Below, piece by piece: positions 44,361 through 53,556 of a DNA stretch of 64,000 nt. A program made the position numbers and the translations under genes. The notes below the pieces were generated by a model. The model was not told where the DNA came from. It ran no database searches and was given only the letters and a program-made list of their open reading frames with translations. Source of the DNA: Sphingomonas hankookensis (GTDB lineage: Bacteria > Pseudomonadota > Alphaproteobacteria > Sphingomonadales > Sphingomonadaceae); assembly GCF_001619955.1 (NCBI RefSeq), contig NZ_LQQO01000001.1, forward strand, positions 310,001 through 374,000, written 5' to 3'. The stretch's first letter is position 1. The number at the start of each line of letters is the position of its first letter.

Positions 44361-45215
44361 ATGAAATTCTGTCGCTATGGCAACCGGGGCGCGGAAAAGC
44401 CGGGCATCGTCGACGCCGATGGCCGCATCCGCGACCTGTCGGGCGTGATCGACGACATTACCGTCGATACGATCCGCGACCTGTCGGTCGACATCGCGGC
44501 GCTGCCGGTGGTCGAGGGCGAGCCGCGCTATGGCGTGCCGGTGAAGGGGATCGGAAAGATCGTGGCGATCGGCCTGAACTATGCGGATCATGCGGCCGAA
44601 TCGAACCTGCCGGTGCCGACGGAACCGATGATGTTCATGAAGCCGCTGTCGGCGCTGACCGGTCCGAATGACGAGGTGATGCTGCCCAAGGGGTCGACCC
44701 ATAGCGACTGGGAAGTCGAACTGGCCGTCGTGATCGGCAAGACCGCGCGCTATGTCGCCAAGGAAGAGGCGTTGACCCATGTCGCAGGCTTCACCATCGC
44801 GAACGACGTGTCGGAACGCTTCAACCAGAAGCAGCGCGGGTCGCAATGGTCGAAGGGCAAGGGGCATGACAGCTTCTGTCCGGTCGGCCCGTGGCTGGTG
44901 ACCCCCGACGAGATCGCCGACCCGCAGAACCTCGACATGTTCCTCGACGTGAACGGCGCGCGGATGCAGACCGGCAATACCCGCACGATGATCTTCGATG
45001 TCGCGGAGCTGATCGCCTATGTCAGCGAATTTATCACGCTCTATCCCGGCGACCTGATGATCACCGGCACGCCGCCGGGCGTGGGCGAAGGGAAGAAGCC
45101 GCAGTCGATCTATCTGAAAGCCGGCGACAAAATGACGCTCGGCATCGCGGGGCTGGGCGAACAGACCCAGCAGGTCGTCGAATGGCGGCACCTCGGTGAC
45201 GCCGTTCTCGGCTGA
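44361..45215 (+). CDS. fumarylacetoacetate hydrolase family protein
   Basis: A 284-residue FAH-fold enzyme. It shows VAIGLNYADHAAESN, STHSDWEVELAVVIGKTAR and DVSERFNQKQRGSQWSKGKG, with the metal-binding acidic residues, and ITGTPPGVGEGKKPQSIYLK near the end. This pattern fits the ureidoglycolate lyase / 2,4-diketo-3-deoxy-sugar-acid hydrolase group. The substrate is unknown; it is a different branch from XylX in this window. The ATG at 44361 follows GGGAGA; the longer open frame upstream is a shadow of the neighbouring hydrolase. Confidence 0.86.
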   Translation: MKFCRYGNRGAEKPGIVDADGRIRDLSGVIDDITVDTIRDLSVDIAALPVVEGEPRYGVPVKGIGKIVAIGLNYADHAAESNLPVPTEPMMFMKPLSALTGPNDEVMLPKGSTHSDWEVELAVVIGKTARYVAKEEALTHVAGFTIANDVSERFNQKQRGSQWSKGKGHDSFCPVGPWLVTPDEIADPQNLDMFLDVNGARMQTGNTRTMIFDVAELIAYVSEFITLYPGDLMITGTPPGVGEGKKPQSIYLKAGDKMTLGIAGLGEQTQQVVEWRHLGDAVLG

Positions 45216-45230
45216 CGCTCCGGGGCGCCC

Positions 45231-45686
45231 TTATCCTGCGGGCAGGGCGCCCGTCTGACGCAGGGCTTCGCCCAGCGCCAGTGCCGCGGCGGTGGCAAGG
45301 TTCATCGAGCGCACCTCTGCCCTGATCGGCAGGCGAAGGGCGACGTCGCAGCTGTCGGCTACGCCGTGCGGTACGCCCGCGCTCTCCTTGCCGAACAGCA
45401 GCACGTCGTCCGCCGCGAACCGGAAGTCGTAGGCGGACTGCGTCGCCTTGGTCGTGAACAGCACCAGCCGGCTGCCGGCGCGGGCGCCTTGGAAGGCTGC
45501 GAAGCCGGCATGGCGCGTTACCGACACATGGTCGATATAGTCCATCGCCGTGCGCCGCACCCGACGGTCGTCCCAGGCGAAGCCCAGCGGCTCGATCAGG
45601 TCGACCGCCACGCCCAGACAGGCCCCCAGCCGCATGACGGCCCCGACATTGCCCGCGATTTCGGGTTCATAAAGCGCGATACGCAT
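45231..45686 (-). CDS. trmL: tRNA (cytidine(34)-2'-O)-methyltransferase
   Basis: A 151-residue SPOUT methyltransferase of the TrmL (YibK) type. Signatures: LYEPEIAGNVGAVMRLGACL, DYIDHVSV, the knot region LLFGKESAGVP and a C-terminal RSMNLATAAALALGEALRQ. It methylates the wobble base of certain leucine tRNAs using SAM. It is monocistronic, converging on the FAH gene. Confidence 0.93.
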   Translation of the reverse strand: MRIALYEPEIAGNVGAVMRLGACLGVAVDLIEPLGFAWDDRRVRRTAMDYIDHVSVTRHAGFAAFQGARAGSRLVLFTTKATQSAYDFRFAADDVLLFGKESAGVPHGVADSCDVALRLPIRAEVRSMNLATAAALALGEALRQTGALPAG

Positions 45687-45775
45687 CGGCGCTGCTTGGC
45701 GCGTGCCGACGCGTGGCGCAAGCGATAGTGGCCGCTCGAAGGCGGGCCATTCTATCGTTCAATTTGGTGGGTAAG

Positions 45776-45865
<90 letters not shown>

Positions 45866-45997
45866 GCAGAGGTTTTCCGCTCATATGCCGTGTTTGACGC
45901 GGCACGTTGGTCAGCGAGGGCGGTCCGTTAGCCCATGGAATCGGGATGTGCAAGCGCATCCTTGCTGCAATCGCGCATCGACCCTAGATTATTTCGC

Positions 45998-46372
45998 ATG
46001 AAGGCTTCTTCCGCCCCGCTTCTCGACCTTGGCACGCCCGTCCCGCCGATCGCCCATGCCCGTTTTTCGATCGGGGAGGTCGTGCGCCACCGGCTGTTCG
46101 ATTTTCGCGGGGTCGTGTTCGACATCGACCCGGTCTTCGCGAACAGCGAGGAATGGTATGAATCGATTCCCGTCGACGCACGCCCGCGCAAGGACCAGCC
46201 CTTCTACCACTTGCTCGCCGAAAATGCCGAGGCGAGCTATGTCGCTTATGTCAGCCAGCAGAACCTGATCGTCGACGACAGCGAGGAGCCGGTCGATCAT
46301 CCCGCGATCCGGGGGCTGTTCGATGACTATGCCGACGGGCGCTACCGCCTGCGCCGCGAGCACAAGCACTGA
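45998..46372 (+). CDS. hspQ: heat shock protein HspQ / YccV-like hemimethylated-DNA-binding protein
   Basis: A 124-residue protein with the YccV/HspQ fold: FSIGEVVRHRLFDFRGVVFD, DPVFANSEEWYESIP, QPFYHLLAE and AYVSQQNLIVDDSEEPVDHP. The E. coli homologue modulates Lon protease specificity and DnaA stability. I chose the ATG at 45998; an earlier in-frame ATG adds a non-family leader. It converges on the membrane reductase gene. Confidence 0.9.
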   Translation: MKASSAPLLDLGTPVPPIAHARFSIGEVVRHRLFDFRGVVFDIDPVFANSEEWYESIPVDARPRKDQPFYHLLAENAEASYVAYVSQQNLIVDDSEEPVDHPAIRGLFDDYADGRYRLRREHKH

Positions 46373-46385
46373 TCGGCGGGCCGGG

Positions 46386-48836
46386 TTAGTAGATGTCCCG
46401 GCGATAGCGGCCGTTGCCGAGCATGTCCTCCAGCAGCGATTCGCCGAGGATCGCCGACAAGGCGGCGTGGACGCCCGGCGCCATGCCCTGAACGCTGCCG
46501 CAGACATAGATCGCCGCACCGGCCTCGACCGCCGAACGGATATGCTCGCCATCCGCAGCGACCGCATCCTGCACATAGCGGTGGCCGCCCGGCTGGCGTG
46601 ACCAGGCGACTTGCTGGCTTGCCATTGTGCCGTTGGCCATGAGCGCGCGGCGTTCGTCGGCGAGAAAATCGTCGTGCGCCTGATGCCGTTCGCCCCAATA
46701 GAGGTAAGCCGGCGCGCCGCCCCGAACGGCACGGTGCCGCAGATGCGCGAGCAAGCCGGCGAGGCCGGTGCCGTTGCCGATCAGGATCAGCGGCACGCTG
46801 GGGTCGGCGGGCGGGTGGAAGGCCGGGTTGGCGCGGACGCGTGCCTGCATGATGCCGCCGACCGGAGCGCCATGGCACAACCAGCCCGATCCCAGCCCAT
46901 CGAACCCGTCGGCCGCCGTGCAGCGACGAACGATCAGTTCGATCCGGCCCGATGCGGCGATCGATGCGATCGAATATTCGCGATGCCCTATCGGCTTCAG
47001 CGTTGCCACATCGCCGGCGCCGGTCGGCAGGATGCTGGTCATCAGCATCGCCCGGTTTTCGGGCGTATCGGGAAGGCCGGACGCGCCAAGATAGGCCGCA
47101 ACGCGGCGCACATCCTGTTGCGGCCGGATCTCGACGATATCGCCCGGTGTCCAGTCCGCGCCGGCGGTGACCGGCTCCAGCGCGACATGCCAAGCCTCGC
47201 CCCCGGCGCTGCCGGGGTTGAGCAGGCGGCGTTCGACCAGCCGCCATTCGTCCATCGCGGCGGGTGCCCAATCCGGCTGATCGGTACGCCCACCAAGCCC
47301 GGCGAGTTGATGCTGCCACTGACGCTGGGCATCGGCATCGGTGCCGTCCGCCTCCACCGCATCGAACAGCCGGGTGGCGCCGTGATCGTGCAGCCAGCGG
47401 TCGACGCGGTGACCGAAGGCGCAGAATTCGGCATATTTGCGGTCGCCCAGCGCCATTACCGCATAGTCGAGATGCGACAGGTCGGGCGCCTCGCGCTCCA
47501 TCGTTCGGGCGAAGCCGCGGGCATTGTCGGGCGGCTCGCCCTCGCCATAGGTGCTGGCGACGACGAAGAGGCGGCTGGCACGCGACAGCTGGTCGGGGTC
47601 GAGCGAGGCGATCGGCAGCGCCGCGGCATCGGGCAGGGCGGCGGCGGTCAGCCGGGCGATGCGCTCGGCCGATCCGGTCTGGCTGGCATAGGCGACCAGC
47701 GTCGTCGCGTGGTCGAGCGGCGCGGCGGAGGTATCCGCCACGACCTCGGCCAAAGCCGCCTTGCGACGCCGCCTGGCAAAATAGAGAAGGAAGCCGGTGA
47801 TCGTGAACAGCGGCATGGTCAGGCTGGCGAGCATCATCGCGATGCGGCCGATCAGCCCGAAATATGCGCCGCGATGCAGTTCGAAGATGCTGGTCACGAT
47901 ATCTTCGCCCACGGGCCGCGCAGCATAGCGCTTGTCGGCGATCATCTGGCCCGTCGTACCGTCGATCGACAGTTCGTCGCTGACCCGGTCGTGACGGCCG
48001 TTCGGCAGCTTCGCGCGGAACTGCACCTCCCCATGATCGCGTACGATCAGGGTCACCCGGTCATAGTCCCGGCCCCCCGTCGCATGGACGAAGCCCTGCC
48101 ACGCGCGCGTCGGATCGACGGGAACGTCCTTCGGATGCTTGGGCTTTTCGACCGGCCCCTCCGCCACCAGCAGCGCACGCACGCCCTGTCGATACCAGTC
48201 GTAGGACCACCACAGCCCGGTAAAGCCGCTGATGCAGTAGAAGATCAGCACCCAGCCGCCGATCACCGCATGCAGCATCCGGTAGAGATTGCGCCCGGTT
48301 TTTCGGAAATCGAGCACTAACCAGTTGCGCCAGTCGAGCGGTCGCTTGGGCCAGCGCAGGTACAGGCCGGACAGCGCGAAATAGATCAGGGCGATGGCCG
48401 AGAAGCCGCTGATCTGGCGACCGATGCCGTTGCCGCCGCCGGGCAGCGCGAGCCAGCGATGCAGGTCTTCGAGGAAGTCGATCGTCGCGCCGCCGCGCGG
48501 TTCGCCCAACAGCGTGCCGTCATAGGGGTCGAGGCGTTCGAACTGGCGCTCCTTCGATCCCTTCAGCCGATAGGTGACGCTGGTCAGCTCGTCCGAACCG
48601 CTCGGGACGATCAGCCGCCCGATCTCCGCATCGGGGCGCTGGCGCATGACGGCGGTGATCAGTTCCGGTCCGGTCAGGCGGGCCGTCCCGGCCGCGACCG
48701 GGCGATCGCGGTTGAGCGCGGCCAATATCTCCGGTTCGAAGCTGAGCGCCGCGCCTGTCACGCCCATGACCGCAAGAACCAGCCCGGCGGTAATGCCCAG
48801 GAACCAGTGAATCTGAAACAGGACGTTCCGGGTCAT
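46386..48836 (-). CDS. PepSY membrane / flavodoxin / FAD-NAD(P)H reductase fusion, probable ferric-siderophore reductase
   Basis: An 816-residue multidomain protein. Residues 1-390 form a PepSY-TM unit with helices near 9-32, 140-165, 195-220 and 340-365 and conserved histidines (FQIHWFLG, EDLHRWLAL, RMLHAVIGG, FELHRGAYFG) that may bind haem. A flavodoxin-like domain follows (LVAYASQTGSAERIA, VVASTYGEGEPPDNA), then a ferredoxin-reductase-like FAD/NAD(P)H module (HREYSIAS, LILIGNGTGLAGLLAHL, YWGERHQAHDDFL). It would pass electrons from NADPH across the inner membrane to release iron from siderophores. Divergent from an iron-type TBDT. Confidence 0.87.
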   Translation of the reverse strand: MTRNVLFQIHWFLGITAGLVLAVMGVTGAALSFEPEILAALNRDRPVAAGTARLTGPELITAVMRQRPDAEIGRLIVPSGSDELTSVTYRLKGSKERQFERLDPYDGTLLGEPRGGATIDFLEDLHRWLALPGGGNGIGRQISGFSAIALIYFALSGLYLRWPKRPLDWRNWLVLDFRKTGRNLYRMLHAVIGGWVLIFYCISGFTGLWWSYDWYRQGVRALLVAEGPVEKPKHPKDVPVDPTRAWQGFVHATGGRDYDRVTLIVRDHGEVQFRAKLPNGRHDRVSDELSIDGTTGQMIADKRYAARPVGEDIVTSIFELHRGAYFGLIGRIAMMLASLTMPLFTITGFLLYFARRRRKAALAEVVADTSAAPLDHATTLVAYASQTGSAERIARLTAAALPDAAALPIASLDPDQLSRASRLFVVASTYGEGEPPDNARGFARTMEREAPDLSHLDYAVMALGDRKYAEFCAFGHRVDRWLHDHGATRLFDAVEADGTDADAQRQWQHQLAGLGGRTDQPDWAPAAMDEWRLVERRLLNPGSAGGEAWHVALEPVTAGADWTPGDIVEIRPQQDVRRVAAYLGASGLPDTPENRAMLMTSILPTGAGDVATLKPIGHREYSIASIAASGRIELIVRRCTAADGFDGLGSGWLCHGAPVGGIMQARVRANPAFHPPADPSVPLILIGNGTGLAGLLAHLRHRAVRGGAPAYLYWGERHQAHDDFLADERRALMANGTMASQQVAWSRQPGGHRYVQDAVAADGEHIRSAVEAGAAIYVCGSVQGMAPGVHAALSAILGESLLEDMLGNGRYRRDIY

Positions 48837-48854
48837 GCCGCGCTCGAATGACTT

Positions 48855-48870
48855 GATATTGATAATTGAT
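48855..48870. promoter_or_regulatory. Fur-box-like hexamer array
   Basis: GATATTGATAATTGAT contains two adjacent hexamers close to the Fur unit GATAAT (GATATT, GATAAT) and a third partial one. It lies in the 85-base divergent gap between the reductase and the TBDT, the expected position for iron repression of both. Confidence 0.55.
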
Positions 48871-48921
48871 CGCGTTAGCGGGCCGCGCAACAAGCGTCAA
48901 TATTACGCGGGGGAAACGAGA

Positions 48922-51129
48922 ATGCGCGGGGGAACGGGCCGGCTGTTGCTGGCAGCGGTGGCGACGGTAGCGATACTGGCGATGCCGGTGGCGGCGCAGA
49001 GCGTCGATGGCGACGCGGACGCTGTAAAGACTGCCGAAAGTGACGAAGAGATCGTCATAACCGCCGCGCGCACGATTCTGCCGCCCAATGCCCTGCCGCT
49101 GACGATCGACCTGATCGACAAGCAGGCGATCGACCAGCAGATCGCGATTTCGGGCAGCATCACCGACGCCGTCGCGACTCTGACGCCCAGCTTCTCGCCG
49201 ACGCGCGGCAAATTGTCGGGAGCGGGGGAGACGCTGCGCGGCCGCTCGCCGCTTTATGCGATCAACGGCATTCCGCAGACGACGCCATTGCGCGACGGCA
49301 GTCGCGACGGCTTCACCATCGACGGGTTCTTCATCGACCGGGTCGAGCTGATCTATGGATCGAACGCTCTGCAGGGCGTCGGCGGCACCGGCGGCATCGT
49401 CAACCAGGTCACGGTCGGTGCCCCGCGACAGGAGGGTGTGAGCGGCCGGACGCTGGTGCAGGGCACCGCATCGGACGGGTTCGAGCCCGACGGCTTCGGC
49501 GGCAAGATCGCGGGGCTGGTCCAGTCGAAGGTGGGGCGGTTCGATGCGACGATCGGCGCGAGCTATGAAAGGCGGGGAGCCTTCTACGACGCGCAGGACC
49601 GGCGGATCGGCATCAACCTGACCCAAGGCGAGACGCAGGATTCGCGCGCGACCGACTTCTTCGCGCGGCTGGGCATGGAGGTCGGCGCGACCGGTCGCCT
49701 CGACCTGATCGCCAACCGGTTCGAGTTGAAGGGCGACGGCGATTACCTCGCGATCGCCGGCAACCGTCGCACCGGGGTGCCGACCAGCGCAGTGCGCGGT
49801 ACTCCGCCGGGCAGGCCGGCCGCCAATCGGGCGGAAGCACTGTCGCTGTCTTACACCGATAGCGATGTGTTGGGCGGGAACCTGGTCACGCAGCTGTTCT
49901 TCAACCGCACCCATGACACGTTCGGCGGCGAGGTGGCGATCCAGCCGACATTCCAGGATCCGGCCATCGCGCCGGTGGGGACGTTGTTCGACCAGTCGGA
50001 GAACCGTTCGCGCAAGCTCGGCGCCAAGGCCAGCTACGAACGCGCGGTTCCGGGGTTCGAGGCGCTGGTCGCGACGATCGGCTTCGACGCGCTGTTCGAC
50101 AAGACCGAACAACGGCTGATCGCGACGAACCGCATCTGGGTGCCGCCCGCCGATTTCCGCAGCCTGGCGCCGTTCGTGCAGGGCAATCTGAAGCTGGCGG
50201 ACGGGCTGGTCCGCGTTGCCGGCGGCGCGCGATGGGAGAATGTGCAGGTTCGCATCGACGATTTCCGCACGCTGGCGTCGACCACCTATGACGGCCGGAA
50301 TGCGCGAACCTTTGGCGGCGTGGCGGTGACGGGGGGCAAACCTAGGTTCAGCGACGTGCTGTTCAACGGCGGGGTGATCGTCGAGCCGCTGACCGGCGTC
50401 CGCGCCTATGCCAGCTATGCCCAAGGGTTCACCATGGCCGATATCGGGCGCATCACCCGCGCGATATCGACGCCGGGCGTGCGGCTGGACGATTTCCTCG
50501 ACATCCAGCCGGTCGTGTCGAACAACCGCGAGGTCGGCGTCGAGGTGAAGCGCGGGCCGCTGGACGCCGGGGCGACCTATTTCTGGTCGTCGAGCGACCG
50601 GGGGCAGCTGCTCGTCGCGCAGGGCAACGGCATTTTCGAGGTGCAGCGTCAGCGGGTCGAGATACAGGGGCTGGAAGTCAATCTGGCGGTGCAGACGCCG
50701 CTGCCAGGGCTGAAGCTGTCGACCGGCTATGCCCATATCCTCGGGCGCTATGACAGCGACCGCAGCCCGCCGGACGGCGTGGTCGATACCGACCTAGACG
50801 GGACCAATATTTCGCCCGATCGGCTGAACCTTGCCGCCGACCTCGCGTCCGGGCCGGTGACCGCGCGGGTGCAGACGCAGGTATATCTGTCGCGCAATTT
50901 CCGCGGCAAGGCGAACCCCAGCCCCGACAATAATTTCGGCGGCTATGACGTGACCGATGCATCGATCCGGTATCAGACGAAATTCGGTGGCCTGTCGCTC
51001 AGTGCCCAGAATATCTTCGACCGCTTCTATATCGACTATAACAGCGACACCCGCCTGCCGAGCGACAATTTCGCGTTCTTTGCGGGGCGCGGGCGCACCT
51101 TTACGCTCGGGTGGGATATGCGGTTCTGA
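48922..51129 (+). CDS. TonB-dependent siderophore receptor
   Basis: A 735-residue outer-membrane receptor. A signal peptide ends at MPVAAQSV and the TonB box region is EEIVITAAR. The plug has RGRSPLYAINGIPQTTPLRD and RVELIYGSNALQGVGGTGGI; the C-terminus FTLGWDMRF ends in Phe as barrels do. The plug style is that of siderophore receptors, and pairing with a membrane reductase supports ferric-siderophore uptake. The cognate siderophore is unknown. No siderophore biosynthesis genes are nearby, so it may use foreign siderophores. Confidence 0.92.
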   Translation: MRGGTGRLLLAAVATVAILAMPVAAQSVDGDADAVKTAESDEEIVITAARTILPPNALPLTIDLIDKQAIDQQIAISGSITDAVATLTPSFSPTRGKLSGAGETLRGRSPLYAINGIPQTTPLRDGSRDGFTIDGFFIDRVELIYGSNALQGVGGTGGIVNQVTVGAPRQEGVSGRTLVQGTASDGFEPDGFGGKIAGLVQSKVGRFDATIGASYERRGAFYDAQDRRIGINLTQGETQDSRATDFFARLGMEVGATGRLDLIANRFELKGDGDYLAIAGNRRTGVPTSAVRGTPPGRPAANRAEALSLSYTDSDVLGGNLVTQLFFNRTHDTFGGEVAIQPTFQDPAIAPVGTLFDQSENRSRKLGAKASYERAVPGFEALVATIGFDALFDKTEQRLIATNRIWVPPADFRSLAPFVQGNLKLADGLVRVAGGARWENVQVRIDDFRTLASTTYDGRNARTFGGVAVTGGKPRFSDVLFNGGVIVEPLTGVRAYASYAQGFTMADIGRITRAISTPGVRLDDFLDIQPVVSNNREVGVEVKRGPLDAGATYFWSSSDRGQLLVAQGNGIFEVQRQRVEIQGLEVNLAVQTPLPGLKLSTGYAHILGRYDSDRSPPDGVVDTDLDGTNISPDRLNLAADLASGPVTARVQTQVYLSRNFRGKANPSPDNNFGGYDVTDASIRYQTKFGGLSLSAQNIFDRFYIDYNSDTRLPSDNFAFFAGRGRTFTLGWDMRF

Positions 51130-51171
51130 GGGCTGGACAGCGGGGCGGGGCGGCGGCTAGTCGCCCGGCCC

Positions 51172-51372
51172 ATGCCTGTCATTGCCACCATCATGAATTC
51201 GACCACTGGCCAGCCGATCCAGAAGATGACCTTCGGCCGCATGCCGAAGCCCTGGGCTTCGTTCAATCTGGAGACCGGCGAGCTGGTCACCGCTGACCGG
51301 GTCGATATCGGCAAGCCCGCGCCGGGCAAGGTGGTGGTGCCGGTATCGGTGTGGGTCACGCCCAAGAAATAA
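51172..51372 (+). CDS. small conserved-looking hypothetical protein
   Basis: A possible 66-residue protein beginning 42 bases after the TBDT stop. The composition (KMTFGRMPKPWASFNLETGE, KVVVPVSVWVTPKK) looks like a folded basic beta-rich protein rather than a shadow frame, and no competing gene covers it. There is no strong ribosome site and I recognise no family. It could be co-transcribed with the receptor. Confidence 0.5.
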   Translation: MPVIATIMNSTTGQPIQKMTFGRMPKPWASFNLETGELVTADRVDIGKPAPGKVVVPVSVWVTPKK

Positions 51373-51400
51373 CCCCTCCCGGCGGGTGTGCCGGAAGGGG
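51373..51400 (-). terminator. terminator of the RcnB-like gene (possibly bidirectional)
   Basis: CCCCTCCCGGC and GCCGGAAGGGG form an 11-bp stem with one mismatch. Read on the minus strand it follows the RcnB-like stop by 9 bases and is followed by TTATTTCTT. On the plus strand it directly abuts the stop of the 66-residue frame. Confidence 0.7.
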
Positions 51401-51409
51401 TCGGATCGC

Positions 51410-51802
51410 TCAACCGCAGACGCGGCGGCCGTTGCGGATGACGTAGCGGCAGGGACCGCGATAATCGACGCCCTGCGCCGCGGCCTCGCGCGACCAGCCG
51501 GGGATCACCCGTTCGCCGCGATGGCCGTAGCGGTCGCCGCGCCGCGCGTCCCAGCGACGACGATCGTCCCAACGGCGGCGGTCGTTCCATGCGCGGCGAT
51601 TGTCCCAGCCGCGCCGGTCGTTCCAGCCGCGACGATTGTCCCAATGGCGCCGGTCGTCCCAGCGGCGATTGTCGTGATGCGCACGCGGGCCGTGGTCGCG
51701 GTGCGCATGGCGGCCGGGCTGAGCGTCGGCCACGGCGGGAACGGCGGTCAGGCCGGCGATGGTCAGGCCGATACCGGCGAAAATGTTCATCAACTGCTTC
51801 AT
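51410..51802 (-). CDS. RcnB-like periplasmic protein with tandem Arg/Trp repeats
   Basis: A 130-residue exported protein. A signal peptide ends near AVADAQPG. Residues about 44-88 are built of near-identical units of the type D/N-x-RR-x-W (DNRRWDDRRHWDNRRGWNDR and on), followed by a C-terminal RcnB-type segment VIPGWSREAAAQGVDYRGPC with a possible disulfide (GPCRY...RRVCG). RcnB in E. coli is a periplasmic protein affecting Ni/Co homeostasis; that role is not shown here. AGAGGAAG precedes the ATG. Confidence 0.8.
   Translation of the reverse strand: MKQLMNIFAGIGLTIAGLTAVPAVADAQPGRHAHRDHGPRAHHDNRRWDDRRHWDNRRGWNDRRGWDNRRAWNDRRRWDDRRRWDARRGDRYGHRGERVIPGWSREAAAQGVDYRGPCRYVIRNGRRVCG
51545..51680 (-). 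repeat. tandem 18-21 bp coding repeats in the RcnB-like gene
   Basis: The DNA repeats GTCCCA/GTTCCA + (G/A)CGGCG-type units on the plus strand, encoding the RRxW(D/N) blocks. Such arrays can change length by slippage or recombination. Confidence 0.7.
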
Positions 51803-51917
51803 GATCGCTTCCTCTCTGCCCCTGTCTGGCGGGATTCGGCTGAACCCATGCTGGACAGGATTGACAGCAGTCAGAAAGACTTGGTTCGCATCGATGGTTC
51901 CCGATTCGGGGAAGGCG

Positions 51918-53531
51918 TCAATAGGCTGGTTGCCACATCCGCGCCGCAATCGTGTCGCGGTCGATCGCTGCGTCGGGTGCCGCGACCTTGTCGGCAACCG
52001 CCTGAGCGGCGACGACCACGGCGATGTCGAGCGCGACATCTCGCAGCCGCTCGATCGGTGGCAGCAGCGTGTCGTCGCCCCCCATCGCGCCCAGTGCACG
52101 CGCGGCGGCCATGAACATCCCGTCGGTGATCGTATGCGCCTGCGCCGCCAACGCGCCCAGCCCGACGCCGGGGAAGATATAGACGTTGTTGACCTGGGTG
52201 ACGCCGGTGATGCCGAACGGGCTGCCGGTCCCGATCACCGCGCGTCCGGCGCTCCAGCGGGTCAGATCGGTCGGATGCGCCTCCGCGCGCGACACCGGGT
52301 TGGACAGCGGAAAGATGACCGGCCGCTCGACCGCCTGCGCCATGGTGCGGACGACCGCCTCGCTGAACGCGCCATGCTGTCCCGACGCGCCGATCAGGAC
52401 GGTCGGATGGATGTTGGCGACCGTGTCGAACAGGTCGATGTCACCATGGGCGGTGCGGGTCCAGCCTTCCACCTCGGCCGGATCGCGCGCATAGCTGCGC
52501 TGCCCGGCCGACAGGTCGCCCATGTCGGACAGGATCAGCCCGTTGCGGTCGACCGCCCAGATGCGCCCGCGCGCCTGTTCGGCGTCGAGGCCATCGGCCT
52601 TCAACGCCTGCACCAGCATGTCGGCGATGCCGCATCCGGCGGCGCCGGCGCCGAACAGCACGATCCGTTGTTCGCCAAGCGGTGCGCCGGTCCGGCCGAT
52701 CGCCGACAGCAGCGTCCCGACCGCCGTGGCGGCGGTACCCTGAATGTCGTCGTTGAAGCTGAGCAGGCGGTTGCGATAGCGGTCCAGGAGTTTGTAGGCG
52801 TTGTGTCCGGCAAAATCTTCCCACTGGAGCAACACGCCCGGGAAGCGGTCGGCGACGGCGGTTACGAAGTCTTCGACGAACGCGTCATATTCGGCGCCGC
52901 GGATGCGCGGGTGGCGCCAGCCGACATAGAGCGGGTCTTCGCGGCGTTCGGCATTGTCGGTGCCGACGTCGAGGAGGATCGGCAGGACCTCCGACGGATG
53001 GATCCCGGCGCAGGCGGTGTAGAGCGCGAGCTTGCCGATCGGGATGCCCATGCCGCCCGCGCCCTGATCGCCGAGGCCCAGGATGCGTTCGCCATCGCTG
53101 ACGACGATCACCTTTACCCGGTCGAGCGCGGGATCGCCCAGGATTTCGGCGATGCGGTGGCGGTTGGGCCAGGAGAGGAACAGCCCACGCGGCCGCCGCC
53201 AGATTTCGCTGAAGCGTTCGCAGCCCTCGCCGACCGTCGGCGTATAGACCAGCGGCAGCATGGCGGGCAGGTCGCGCTGCACCATCGCGTGGAACAGGAT
53301 CTCGTTCGAATCCTGCAATTCGCGCAGGAAGCTGTAGCGATGAAAGTCGTCCGGCATGCCGGCCAGCGCCCGCTGCCGCCGTTCGATCTGGCTGTCGAGC
53401 GTGCCGACATGCGGCGGAAGCAGCCCGTGCAGTCCCCATTGGTCGCGTTCCGCTTCGGTAAAGGCGGTGCCCTTGTTGGTCAGCGGATCGGCGAGCAGCG
53501 CGCGGGCGGCGGCATGGGCGGCGGGGGACAT
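51918..53531 (-). CDS. NAD-dependent malic enzyme
   Basis: A 537-residue malic enzyme of the short MaeA/SfcA type. Motifs: YTPTVGEGCERFSEIWRRPR, VVSDGERILGLGDQGAGGMG, QWEDFAGHNAYKLLDRYR, NDDIQGTAATAVGTLLSA and the nucleotide site VLFGAGAAGCGIADML. It decarboxylates malate to pyruvate. The ATG at 53531 was chosen over an upstream TTG. It lies just downstream of the porin and DctA genes on the same strand, which fits use of imported C4-dicarboxylates, but a strong terminator separates them. Confidence 0.93.
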   Translation of the reverse strand: MSPAAHAAARALLADPLTNKGTAFTEAERDQWGLHGLLPPHVGTLDSQIERRQRALAGMPDDFHRYSFLRELQDSNEILFHAMVQRDLPAMLPLVYTPTVGEGCERFSEIWRRPRGLFLSWPNRHRIAEILGDPALDRVKVIVVSDGERILGLGDQGAGGMGIPIGKLALYTACAGIHPSEVLPILLDVGTDNAERREDPLYVGWRHPRIRGAEYDAFVEDFVTAVADRFPGVLLQWEDFAGHNAYKLLDRYRNRLLSFNDDIQGTAATAVGTLLSAIGRTGAPLGEQRIVLFGAGAAGCGIADMLVQALKADGLDAEQARGRIWAVDRNGLILSDMGDLSAGQRSYARDPAEVEGWTRTAHGDIDLFDTVANIHPTVLIGASGQHGAFSEAVVRTMAQAVERPVIFPLSNPVSRAEAHPTDLTRWSAGRAVIGTGSPFGITGVTQVNNVYIFPGVGLGALAAQAHTITDGMFMAAARALGAMGGDDTLLPPIERLRDVALDIAVVVAAQAVADKVAAPDAAIDRDTIAARMWQPAY

Positions 53532-53556
53532 CGGCGGACCCTTCGGTATCGGAAAC

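Noticed and set aside
18033..45215. Treating the two FAH-family genes (18033 and 44361) as duplicates
   Set aside because: They belong to clearly different branches: the first has the XylX length and extra N-terminal domain, the second is a 284-residue ureidoglycolate-lyase-like protein.
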